Origin: Microbacterium oxydans
Lineage (GTDB): Bacteria; Actinomycetota; Actinomycetes; Actinomycetales; Microbacteriaceae
Length of the DNA: 64,000 nucleotides
Assembly (NCBI RefSeq): GCF_006540085.1
Contig: NZ_BJOG01000010.1
Location: forward strand, 1-64,000
Direction of reading: 5' to 3'
The notes beneath the pieces are model-generated. The model was not told where the DNA came from, searched no databases, and was given only the letters and a program-made list of their open reading frames with translations. This document shows positions 55,530 through 64,000 of this stretch, one piece after another. How positions within the stretch are numbered: position 1 is the first letter of the stretch; each line of letters begins with the position of its first letter. Position numbers and translations under genes: made by a program.

Positions 55530-56519
55530 GTGTCGGTTCTCGAGGGCTCGAGCATCCTCATCACAGGCGGCACAGGATCGTTCGGCAAGGCGTTCATCCG
55601 CCATGCGCTGACGCACCTCGATCCGCGACGTCTCGTCGTCTTCTCCCGTGACGAGCTGAAGCAGTACGAGGTGCGGCAGCAGTTCGGCGACGACCCGCGG
55701 CTGCGCTGGTTCATCGGCGACATCCGCGACGAGCGGCGCCTCGTCCGCGCCCTGCACGGAGTCGACTACGTGGTGCACGCAGCCGCGCTCAAGCAGGTGG
55801 ACACCGCGGAGTACAACCCGTTCGAGTTCGTCAAGACCAACGTGCTGGGCAGCCAGAACGTGATCGAGGCATCGATCGATGCGGGCGTGAAGCGGGTCGT
55901 CGCTCTGTCGACGGACAAGGCCTCCAGCCCCATCAACCTGTACGGCGCCACCAAGCTCACAGCCGACAAGCTCTTCATCACCGGGAACCACTACGCGGCC
56001 GCCTACGACACGCGCTTCGCCGTCGTGCGGTATGGGAACGTCATGGGCTCGCGCGGCTCGGTCATCCCGTTCTTCGAGAGGCTCGGAGCCGAAGGCAAGC
56101 CGCTGCCGATCACCGACCTGCGCTGCACGCGATTCTTCATCACGCTGCCGCAGGCCGTCGAGATGGTCGTCGACACCTTCGAGCTCATGCAGGGCGGTGA
56201 GCTGCTGGTCCCCCGAATCCCGTCGATGAAGGTGACCGACCTCGCGCACGCCGTCGTGCCCGGTGCAGACCTCGTCGACGTGGGCCTGCGCCCCGGCGAG
56301 AAGCTGCACGAGGAGATGATCAGCCCCGAGGAAGGCCGTCGTGCCGTGGTGGTCGCCGACGGCAAGTACTTCATCATCCAGCCCGACCTCGCATCGTGGG
56401 GCTATCGCGTCCCGAAGGATGCCGTTCCGGTGCCCGAAGGCTTCGCCTACCGATCCGACAGCAACGACCGGTGGTACTCGCAGGCCGAGATCGCGGCCAT
56501 CATCGAAGCGGGTATCTGA
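55530..56519 (+). CDS. pseB: UDP-N-acetylglucosamine 4,6-dehydratase (inverting), PseB
   Basis: 329 residues, first enzyme of the pathway: UDP-GlcNAc is dehydrated and inverted at C5. Rossmann motif 'ITGGTGSFGKAF', 'FSRDELKQYEVRQQF', catalytic Lys and Tyr in 'STDKASSPINLYGATKLTADKLF', and 'DLRCTRFFITLPQAVE' are FlaA1/PseB marks. GTG 55530 has a GAGGGAG site. Followed after two bases by pseC, then pseF, all on one transcript. A TAGGAT box (55465-55470) about 60 bp upstream may be its promoter. Confidence 0.95.
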   Translation: MSVLEGSSILITGGTGSFGKAFIRHALTHLDPRRLVVFSRDELKQYEVRQQFGDDPRLRWFIGDIRDERRLVRALHGVDYVVHAAALKQVDTAEYNPFEFVKTNVLGSQNVIEASIDAGVKRVVALSTDKASSPINLYGATKLTADKLFITGNHYAAAYDTRFAVVRYGNVMGSRGSVIPFFERLGAEGKPLPITDLRCTRFFITLPQAVEMVVDTFELMQGGELLVPRIPSMKVTDLAHAVVPGADLVDVGLRPGEKLHEEMISPEEGRRAVVVADGKYFIIQPDLASWGYRVPKDAVPVPEGFAYRSDSNDRWYSQAEIAAIIEAGI

Positions 56520-56521
56520 GG

Positions 56522-57646
56522 ATGCTGCCGTACGGGAGACAGTCCATCTCCGAAGATGACATCCAGGCCGTCGTCGACGTCCTCCGCGGCGACTGGCTCA
56601 CCACCGGACCCCTCGTCTCCGCCTTCGAGTCGAAGATCAGCGAGCTCACCGGCGGACATCGCGCGGTGACGGCCACCTCAGGCACGGCGGCGCTGCACAT
56701 GGCGTATGCGGCAGCAGAGATCTCCGAGGGCGACGTCGTCATCTCCACGCCCATGACCTTCATCGCGACGACGTCGACCGCGTCCATGCGCGGTGCACGG
56801 ATCGTCTTCGCCGATGTGGAGGAGGACACCGCCCTCATCGACCCGGCCGCGGTGGATGCCCTCATCGACGACCGCACCCGGATCATCGCCGCCGTCGACT
56901 ACGCCGGTCACCCCGCTGACTACGACCGGCTCACGGCGACGGCGGCGCGCTACGGAGCCCTCGTCCTCGACGATGCCGCGCACTCCATCGGCAGCACCTA
57001 CAACGGCCGGCCGGTGGGCGATCTCGCCGACGTCACGACGCTGTCGTTCTTCCCGACGAAGAACCTCACCACCGGCGAGGGCGGAGCGCTCGTCGCCAAG
57101 GATCCCGAGCTGGCACAGCGTGCGCACGAGTTCCACAACATCGGTCTCGTGCGGGATGCCTCGCGCTTCCAGGTGCCCGGCGAGGGTGCCTGGCATCAGG
57201 AGGTGCACGAGTTCGGCGTGAACTACCGACTCACCGACATCGCCTGCGCGCTCGGCCTGTCCCAGCTCTCCAGACTCGACGCGTTCAAACGTCGGCGCGC
57301 GGAGATCACGCGGCGCTACGACGACGCACTGGCCGATCTCGACGGCGTGCGCCGCCCGGTCCAGCGCGAGAACGTCGACGCGATGCGTCACCTCTACCCC
57401 GTGCGCATCCTCGACGGGCGACGTCGTGAGGTCTTCGATCGGATGCGGGAACTCGGCGTCGGTGTCCAGGTCAACTACATGCCCGTCTACTGGCATCCGG
57501 TGTACGCCGACGCGGGCTACCGGCGAGGGATGTGCCCGAACGCGGAGGCCTTCTACCGCGAGGAGCTGTCGCTTCCGATCCACCCTGAGCTGACCGATTC
57601 GCAGGTCGACCAGGTCGTCGACGCCCTCGCGGAGGCGCTGCGGTGA
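56522..57646 (+). CDS. pseC: UDP-4-amino-4,6-dideoxy-N-acetyl-altrosamine transaminase, PseC
   Basis: 374 residues, DegT/DnrJ/EryC1 aminotransferase fold. The cofactor Lys is Lys180 in 'SFFPTKNLTTGEGGALV', and 'TSGTAALHMAY' and 'DYAGHPADYD' bind cofactor phosphate and ring. It installs the 4-amino group on the PseB product. 'YGRQSISEDDIQAVVDVLRGDWLTTGP' is the usual N-terminus of PseC. ATG 56522 follows the pseB stop by two bases; a longer open frame upstream is pseB in another frame. GTGA overlap with pseF. Confidence 0.94.
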   Translation: MLPYGRQSISEDDIQAVVDVLRGDWLTTGPLVSAFESKISELTGGHRAVTATSGTAALHMAYAAAEISEGDVVISTPMTFIATTSTASMRGARIVFADVEEDTALIDPAAVDALIDDRTRIIAAVDYAGHPADYDRLTATAARYGALVLDDAAHSIGSTYNGRPVGDLADVTTLSFFPTKNLTTGEGGALVAKDPELAQRAHEFHNIGLVRDASRFQVPGEGAWHQEVHEFGVNYRLTDIACALGLSQLSRLDAFKRRRAEITRRYDDALADLDGVRRPVQRENVDAMRHLYPVRILDGRRREVFDRMRELGVGVQVNYMPVYWHPVYADAGYRRGMCPNAEAFYREELSLPIHPELTDSQVDQVVDALAEALR

Positions 57647-58374
57647 CACGAGTCGGGATCATCACGCAGGCGCGGATGACCAGCACCCGGCTCCCCGGCA
57701 AGGTCCTGCTCGCCGCGGGCGGACGCACCCTGCTCGACCATCACATCGACAGGCTGCAGAAACTCGACCTGCCACTGGTCGTCGCCACGACGACGAATGC
57801 GAGCGACGATCCGATCGCGGCGCTCGCGGTGTCCCGAGGAGCGCGCGTCTTCCGTGGCAGCGAGACCGACGTGCTGGGACGGTTCGCAGGCGCCGCGCGC
57901 GATGCCGGGCTCGACGTGGTCGTGCGCGTCACGTCGGACTGCCCCCTCATCGACCCCGCGCTCGTCAGGCGGGGCATCGAGCGGTTCGCCGAACTCGCGG
58001 ACCCCACCGCACACGTGTCCAACGTGCTCGAGCGGACCTATCCCCGTGGCTTCGATTTCGAGGTGTTCTCCGCCGTTGCGCTTCTCGAAGCGGACGCACG
58101 GGCATCCCTTCCCGCCGATCGCGAGCACGTCACCCCATTCCTGTACAGCGGCCGGGGAGCCGATACGAGCCTGCACGCCATCACCGGCACGCGCGACGCG
58201 TCGCGCTTCCGCGTCACCGTCGACACCCCGGAGGACCTCGCGGTCATCCGCGCCCTCGTCGAGACCTACAGCGCGGCTGACCTCAGCGCCGACGAGATCA
58301 TCGAGGTCCTCGAAGCCCACCCCGAGCTGGTGGCCCTGAACGCGGACGTGGAGCAGAAGAAGCTCGGGGAGTGA
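57643..58374 (+). CDS. pseF: CMP-pseudaminic acid cytidylyltransferase, SpsF type
   Basis: 243 residues. Activates pseudaminic acid with CTP. N-terminal nucleotide loop 'IITQARMTSTRLPGKVLLAAGGRTLLDHHIDRL', with R-x-x-S/T-x-R-L-P-G-K, and 'VRVTSDCPLIDPALV' are typical of the cytidylyltransferase family. It looks more like SpsF of Bacillus spore-coat glycan synthesis than PseF of Campylobacter, but fills the same place. GTG start overlaps the pseC stop by 4 bp. Confidence 0.88.
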   Translation: MTRVGIITQARMTSTRLPGKVLLAAGGRTLLDHHIDRLQKLDLPLVVATTTNASDDPIAALAVSRGARVFRGSETDVLGRFAGAARDAGLDVVVRVTSDCPLIDPALVRRGIERFAELADPTAHVSNVLERTYPRGFDFEVFSAVALLEADARASLPADREHVTPFLYSGRGADTSLHAITGTRDASRFRVTVDTPEDLAVIRALVETYSAADLSADEIIEVLEAHPELVALNADVEQKKLGE

Positions 58375-58383
58375 CTTCCCGAG
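58363..58383. terminator. Small hairpin after pseF
   Basis: CTCGGGGA and TTCCCGAG (one G-T pair) around GTGAC, overlapping the pseF stop and facing the end of the ABC ATPase gene 11 bp further on. Confidence 0.45.
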
Positions 58384-58393
58384 CCGACGTGCG

Positions 58394-59131
58394 TCAGCGC
58401 GCGTTGTAGTCCTCGTTGTAGCGGTCGAGGACCTCGGCGATCGGCGCGTCGAGGACCAGAGCGCCCTTGTCGAGGTAGAGGCCACGCGTGCAGAAACGGC
58501 GCAGGTCGCGTTCGTTGTGGCTGACGAAGAAGAGCGTGCGCCCATCGGCGAGCAGCTCGTCGATGCGTCGATAGCACTTCTCGCGGAACGCCTTGTCCCC
58601 CACCGCGAGCACCTCGTCGACGAGGAGGATCGGCTCGTCGAGCTGCGACACGACCGCGAAGGCCAGCCGCACCTTCATGCCGTTCGACAGGTGCTTGTAG
58701 GGAGTGTCCTCGAAGCCGGCGAGCTCTGCGAACTCGATGATGCCGTCGTAGCGCCGCGACACCTCCTCGCGGGACATCCCGTGCAGACCAGCGGTGAGTC
58801 GGACGTTCTCCCGCACCGTGAGATCCCCGACGAATCCACCGGTGATCTCGATGAGCGGTGCGACTCCGCCGTTGACGGTCACCATCCCCTCGTCCGGAAG
58901 GAGCACCTTCGCCACGAGCCGGAGGAGCGTCGATTTCCCCTGACCGTTCCGGCCCACCACACCGATCGATTCTCCGGATCGGACCGAGAAGGACACGTCC
59001 CGAAGCGCCCAGAACTCTCCGGGTCGGGAGCGACGGGAGGCGCCGCCGAACAGATCCTTGAAACTGCGGGACCCGCGTCGGTTGCGACGGAAACGCACTC
59101 CGAGGCTGCTGACTTCGATCGCGGTCGCCAT
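58394..59131 (-). CDS. Polysaccharide ABC exporter, ATP-binding subunit (Wzt/TagH type)
   Basis: 245 residues. Walker A 'GRNGQGKST', signature 'HLSNGMKVRLAFAVV' (LSNGM variant typical of Wzt/TagH), Walker B 'ILLVDEVLAVGD' and switch His 'FFVSHNERDLR'. There is no C-terminal carbohydrate-binding domain, unlike Wzt of E. coli O8/O9. With the permease it exports an undecaprenyl-linked glycan or teichoic-acid-like polymer. Its ATG shares one base with the permease stop (TGATG). Confidence 0.92.
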   Translation of the reverse strand: MATAIEVSSLGVRFRRNRRGSRSFKDLFGGASRRSRPGEFWALRDVSFSVRSGESIGVVGRNGQGKSTLLRLVAKVLLPDEGMVTVNGGVAPLIEITGGFVGDLTVRENVRLTAGLHGMSREEVSRRYDGIIEFAELAGFEDTPYKHLSNGMKVRLAFAVVSQLDEPILLVDEVLAVGDKAFREKCYRRIDELLADGRTLFFVSHNERDLRRFCTRGLYLDKGALVLDAPIAEVLDRYNEDYNAR

Positions 59132-59949
59132 CACAGCTCCTTCAGCACGGGTCGCTCGAGCTTGCGGAAGGCCCAGATCCCCAGCGCGAGGATCAGCAGG
59201 CTCATCGCGATGCTGATCGTCAGCGTGAACGTGTTCCACTGGTCGGGGAAGAACGGCATCCGGTAGAGCATGAAGATGCCGGCCAGCGGGTTGAAGGCTC
59301 CGAGGGTCTGGAAGATCCCCGGCAGATCGGTCACGTTGTAGATGATCGGCGTCGCGTAGAACATCGCCCGCAGGATCAGCGCCGTCGTGCGCTCCAGGTC
59401 GACGAAGAGCACGCACAGGGGCGCCACCAGCAGGCCGAGCCCGATGAGGAGGATGGTCTGCAGCACGACGGCCAGAGGAAGCCAGAGGACGCCCCACCCG
59501 ATCTGCACCGTCCGGTTCGGATCGGCTTCGACCAGAAGGTTCACGACGATGAACAGCACGAGGACCGGCAGCGAGAAGAGGAACTCGATGCCCTTGCTCA
59601 GCACGATCCGGTTCACCCAGATCGATCGAGGGATGGCCGTCGAACGCACCAACCGCGAGTCCTTCTTGAAGGCCTTCGTGAAGTCGGAGACCGAACTGTT
59701 GAACCACACCCAGGGCAGCAGCGCGCTGATGAGGAAGATGATGTACGGCTCTTCCCCGACGTCCCGCTTGAACACCTGCGTGAAGACGAACCAGTAGATC
59801 ACACTCATGACGAGCGGATCGAGCACGGACCACAGGTAGCCGAGGATGCTCGTCGAATAGCGGACCTTCAGGTCTCGGGCCGAGAGCAGCCACAGCGAGT
59901 GAAGGTATCGCCGCGGCGTCCCCGGCGCCCCGACAGCAGCGTGACTCAC
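59131..59949 (-). CDS. Polysaccharide ABC exporter, permease subunit (Wzm/TagG type)
   Basis: 272 residues, ABC-2 permease with six hydrophobic segments ('YLWSVLDPLVMSVIYWFVFTQVF' first). The family motif is near 'YIIFLISALLPWVWFNSSVSDFTKAFKKD'-like residues 73-100. GTG start at 59949 with TAGACT seven bases upstream; that box overlaps the glf stop codon. Partner of the ATPase encoded next. Exports a galactan- or teichoic-type polymer; the substrate is deduced only from the neighbours. Confidence 0.9.
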   Translation of the reverse strand: MSHAAVGAPGTPRRYLHSLWLLSARDLKVRYSTSILGYLWSVLDPLVMSVIYWFVFTQVFKRDVGEEPYIIFLISALLPWVWFNSSVSDFTKAFKKDSRLVRSTAIPRSIWVNRIVLSKGIEFLFSLPVLVLFIVVNLLVEADPNRTVQIGWGVLWLPLAVVLQTILLIGLGLLVAPLCVLFVDLERTTALILRAMFYATPIIYNVTDLPGIFQTLGAFNPLAGIFMLYRMPFFPDQWNTFTLTISIAMSLLILALGIWAFRKLERPVLKEL

Positions 59950-59959
59950 AGTGCCGAGT

Positions 59960-61162
<1,203 letters not shown>

Positions 61163-61189
61163 CTACCGGGGCTCACCAGGGGAACCCTG

Positions 61190-63274
61190 TCAGCCACCCG
61201 TCGGCGGAAGCACCTCGCCCTCATCCAGCATCGCCTGCAGCATCGGGGCGAGTGTGCGCCCGTACGTGTCGGAGACGTGGTTGTCGTCGATGTACACGGC
61301 GACGTTCCCGATCACGCCGAGGCAGATGGAGTCCGGGCACATCCACGGTCGGAAATCGACGGCGGTGATCCCCTCGCGCTCAGCGAGCGCATCCAGGGAG
61401 ACCCCCTCCTCGAACCCGATCTCCGGAACATCGCACATCTCGTCGGCCGCGTAGACGCAGCCGTACATGTCGAAGTCGAACCGCGGATTGTCACGTACGG
61501 CGATCACCTGGATACCGCGGTCGAGCAACAGCGACACGATGTCCTCGATCCCGTCCACCAAGACCTCCGGTGATGCCGGGCTGGCACGTGTGACGACGAG
61601 GTAGACCGCCTCGGGCTGCACGCGAAGGGCGTAGTCGATCGCCGCTGATCTCCATTCCTCGCAGGACGCGGCATCAGAGGCGGTCTCCGAGGAAGGAGCC
61701 GTGTCGGTGGAGGTGGAGGGTGCGCCGATCGCGATCGAGCATCCGCCCCTGAGCAGAGCGATCAGCTCCCAGTCCTGACCCTCCGCGGAGACCCGCAGCG
61801 GCGACATCAGCTGCTGGGCATGCGAGTCTCCCATCACGAGGACCCGCCGAGTCCCTGGGTCGGCGGCTCGCACGGTCTGCGTGCACGAGTCTTCCAGGGC
61901 CGGTTCGAGGGCGACGAGGTCGCCGGTGCACTCCTGCCCGAGATAGACCCACTCCGCATCAAGGGCCGTGGGGTCGGGGATCAACGGCAGGTCGATGCCC
62001 GCGAGATCGATGGGCGAATCGATCTGGGCCGCGCCCGGGTACCCCTGGGAGGCACTCGCCTGGATCGCGTCGGTGCGCTGCACGATGGTGCCCTGCCACG
62101 CGCCGAGCGGTACCGCGACGACCAGCACGGCCGCGACGAGCACCCCGATCCCGAGCTTCTTCGACCCTTTGAGCGCCTTCGCCTCCCGGACAGGCTGCTC
62201 GACGAAACGGGAGAGCAGCCTCGCGAGGACCAAGGAGAGTCCGATGATGCCGAGGCCCGCCAGCATCCCCGGTTCGGATCGACCGGAGAAGACCATCCAG
62301 ATGACCAGAACGGGCCAGTGGACCAGGTAGAGCGCGTAGGCGTCGCGCGACACGTACCGGAGAGGACGCGATGCGAGGAACGCCGTCGGTCCGCCGCGAG
62401 CCCCGTCCCGACCGGCGATGATCACGAGCGCTGCGCAGAGGATCGGCCACAGCGCGAGATAGCCGGGGAACCCTCCCTGCACGTCGATGACGATGCCGCA
62501 GACGACGATCCCGAGCACACCGATCCAGCCGAGCGTTGCTGCACCGCGGATCGGACCGCGTAGAGCGGGCAGCGCCAACGCGACCAGAGAGCCGGCGGCG
62601 AACTCCCACAGCCGGGTGCGGGTGTCGAAGTAGGCGAAGTCCTGCGCACTGTTCGTCTCCAGGACGGAGAACACCAGGGACACGACGAAGATGATGCCGA
62701 ACACGGCGAACAACGCGGGAACGATCAGGTGGCGACGCGTTCTGAGCGTCAGCCATACTCCGGCGAGGAGCAACGGCCACAGGACGAAGACCTGCCCCTG
62801 CACCGACAGCGACCAGAAGTGCTGGAACACGCTCGGGGTCTGCGACGCACGCGCGTAGTAATCGACCTCGGAGAAGGCGAGGGTCCAGTTCTCGACGTAG
62901 AACAGGCTCGACCACGCCTCGCTCCATACCCGTGGCCACTCGGTCCGCGGGAACGCGAGGAAGGCCACGGCGAGCACTCCCGCGATCGTGACAGCGGCGG
63001 CGGGGACCAAGCGCAGGAACCGTCGGATCCAGAACGACCCGAGCTGCAGCGGTCGCCCCTCTTGCATCCTCCGAGCGAACGACCCGGTGAGGAAGAACGC
63101 GGAGACCATGAGGAAGACGTCGACGCCGCCGGAGACCCGTCCGAGCCACACGTGATAGACGACGACGAGCAGGATCGCCAGGGCGCGGAGGCCGTCGATG
63201 TCGGCGCGGTGCGAGGACACTCCCCCAGAGGCGTGAGGAGCACCCGGGTACGGCGCGAGCAACGTCTGTTTCAT
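61190..63274 (-). CDS. Membrane acyltransferase with C-terminal SGNH domain (OafA/YrhL type)
   Basis: 694 residues. An acyltransferase-3 membrane domain (about 20-370, ten to eleven helices) opens with 'HRADIDGLRALAILLVVVYHVWLGR' (the family's catalytic-type His in 'VYHVW') and 'GGVDVFLMVSAFFLTG'. An extracytoplasmic SGNH esterase-like domain follows with the Ser block 'RVLVMGDSHAQQL' and the late 'DDNHVSDTYGRTLAP'. These enzymes O-acetylate surface sugars, peptidoglycan or exported polymers. Position among glycan genes suggests modification of the polymer made here. Confidence 0.9.
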   Translation of the reverse strand: MKQTLLAPYPGAPHASGGVSSHRADIDGLRALAILLVVVYHVWLGRVSGGVDVFLMVSAFFLTGSFARRMQEGRPLQLGSFWIRRFLRLVPAAAVTIAGVLAVAFLAFPRTEWPRVWSEAWSSLFYVENWTLAFSEVDYYARASQTPSVFQHFWSLSVQGQVFVLWPLLLAGVWLTLRTRRHLIVPALFAVFGIIFVVSLVFSVLETNSAQDFAYFDTRTRLWEFAAGSLVALALPALRGPIRGAATLGWIGVLGIVVCGIVIDVQGGFPGYLALWPILCAALVIIAGRDGARGGPTAFLASRPLRYVSRDAYALYLVHWPVLVIWMVFSGRSEPGMLAGLGIIGLSLVLARLLSRFVEQPVREAKALKGSKKLGIGVLVAAVLVVAVPLGAWQGTIVQRTDAIQASASQGYPGAAQIDSPIDLAGIDLPLIPDPTALDAEWVYLGQECTGDLVALEPALEDSCTQTVRAADPGTRRVLVMGDSHAQQLMSPLRVSAEGQDWELIALLRGGCSIAIGAPSTSTDTAPSSETASDAASCEEWRSAAIDYALRVQPEAVYLVVTRASPASPEVLVDGIEDIVSLLLDRGIQVIAVRDNPRFDFDMYGCVYAADEMCDVPEIGFEEGVSLDALAEREGITAVDFRPWMCPDSICLGVIGNVAVYIDDNHVSDTYGRTLAPMLQAMLDEGEVLPPTGG

Positions 63275-63343
63275 AGCGGAGCGGCCATGCCGGCGAACGG
63301 GCGCCGCGGTCTGTTCGGGGAGACCGTAGCCGCACCCAGCCTA

Positions 63344-63374
63344 ACGTCGCGACGACGGGGAGTGGTCGCGACGT
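63344..63374 (-). terminator. Hairpin after the flippase gene
   Basis: Perfect 10-bp arms ACGTCGCGAC (63344-63353) and GTCGCGACGT (63365-63374) with an 11-base loop, directly after the stop at 63377. No T run; a TAGGCT sequence just beyond (63338-63343, as AGCCTA) could start the acyltransferase message. Confidence 0.6.
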
Positions 63375-63376
63375 CC

Positions 63377-64000
63377 TCAATGATCGGTCGGCGGTGTCTC
63401 CGAGGCGAGGTGGCGGGCGCTGCTCGCGCGCAGCAGCACGGTCGTGCGATAGGTCGCGACGAGCACGGCGGATGCCGCGATCACACCGACGATCCCGATG
63501 AGACCCCACAGCAGCACGGCAGGAATCATGAGCGGGAGGCTGATGACGGCGGCGACGACCGATGACTTCGCGAGCTCTCTCTCCCGGTGGAGGGCGACGA
63601 GCCCGGCGAGACCCACGATCTGCGCGACGCACTCCCCCGCGAAGCCGATCCCCGCGATGAGCGCGATCTCGAACGGGATGACGGCCTTCCCCACGGTCAA
63701 GGGGATGGAGATCGGGGTTGCCAGGAACGCGAAGCAGGCGCCGCCGAACAGCCCCACGGCCAGACCCACCCACAGCGAGCCCCTTGCGCGCAGACGGGTC
63801 TGCTCCGGTCCTGCTTCCGGCACCCACCCCTGCACGGCCTGGAGGATGGGGGCGAGTACGAGCACGCCGTACCGGTACAGCTTGTCGACGGCGGCGAAGA
63901 TCGGCAGGACGGGTTTCATGTAGACGTCGACGAGGAGCACCGGGAGCATGGTCGAGAGGTTGCCGAAGAGCACCGTCGCGAGCCCGGGGATCTGTGCGCG
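63377..64000 (-). CDS. Oligosaccharide flippase, Wzx-like (5' part missing at window edge)
   Basis: 207 residues of the C-terminal half; the frame stays open to the edge, so the gene starts beyond 64000. Five or six hydrophobic segments, for example 'LWVGLAVGLFGGACFAFLATPIS' and 'SVVAAVISLPLMIPAVLLWGLIGIVGVIAASAVLVA', with basic loops between, follow the polysaccharide-transporter (MOP) pattern. Such proteins flip lipid-linked repeat units across the membrane. Together with the two Wzy/WaaL-like proteins it points to a Wzx/Wzy-type route beside the ABC exporter. Confidence 0.75.
   Translation of the reverse strand, partial: RAQIPGLATVLFGNLSTMLPVLLVDVYMKPVLPIFAAVDKLYRYGVLVLAPILQAVQGWVPEAGPEQTRLRARGSLWVGLAVGLFGGACFAFLATPISIPLTVGKAVIPFEIALIAGIGFAGECVAQIVGLAGLVALHRERELAKSSVVAAVISLPLMIPAVLLWGLIGIVGVIAASAVLVATYRTTVLLRASSARHLASETPPTDH

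Noticed and set aside
61959..63827. 622-codon minus-strand frame overlapping the acyltransferase and flippase
   Set aside because: Out of frame with both recognised proteins, very Arg-rich, and spans a terminator hairpin.

Overview
High-GC Gram-positive DNA, most likely from an actinobacterium of the family Microbacteriaceae; Microbacterium is my guess from gene content and has not been tested. The signs are the actinobacterial core genes (two WhiB proteins, MtrA-MtrB-LpqB, SigH with its anti-sigma factor, PdtaS-type kinase, SecA without a C-terminal zinc motif), heavy use of GTG starts with 4-bp stop/start overlaps, and many genes whose -10 box (TANNNT) sits 6-8 bp before the start codon, as in leaderless transcription. 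No tRNA, rRNA, CRISPR array, insertion sequence or prophage was seen. No intergenic gap exceeds about 220 bp, so the window is almost fully coding.

Layout. (1) 1-3.8 kb: the 3' part of a peptide/oligosaccharide ABC importer operon (minus strand) with a repeat-type operator in front of its binding-protein gene. (2) 3.9-26.9 kb: a conserved actinobacterial block resembling the M. tuberculosis Rv3219-Rv3246c neighbourhood: Eis-like acetyltransferase, anti-sigma/SigH, aroA, rsgA, bcp, whiB1-like, pdtaS-like, DUF6459 protein, SAF/CpaE-like pair, alanine-type aminotransferase, secA, PadR regulator, hpf, comFC, lpqB, mtrB, mtrA. (3) 27-34.3 kb: a tightly overlapped run of membrane protein, DUF4129, DUF4350, MoxR and DUF58 genes, then divergent SpoIIM and RDD genes, matching M. 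tuberculosis Rv3689-Rv3695. (4) 34.3-37.2 kb: MacB-type ABC efflux operon. (5) 37.3-44.2 kb: DUF3499, a zincin-like protein, DUF5719, a very large membrane glycosyltransferase, whiB2-like and manA (compare Rv3255c-Rv3260c). (6) 44.3-64 kb: a surface-glycan region.

The surface-glycan region is the most distinctive part. It holds two O-antigen-ligase/polymerase-like proteins, galE, glf and two GlfT-like galactofuranosyltransferases (a galactofuranose set), an ABC-2 polysaccharide exporter, an OafA-type acyltransferase and the end of a Wzx-like flippase. It also has a complete predicted CMP-pseudaminic acid pathway: PseB, PseC, a PseG-PseH fusion, PseI and an SpsF-type cytidylyltransferase. Next to pseI lies a small gene whose protein carries the L, S and VS motifs of family GT29 sialyltransferases, a good candidate for the pseudaminyl transferase. 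Together these suggest a cell-wall glycopolymer containing galactofuranose and a nonulosonic acid; that product is an inference from gene content.
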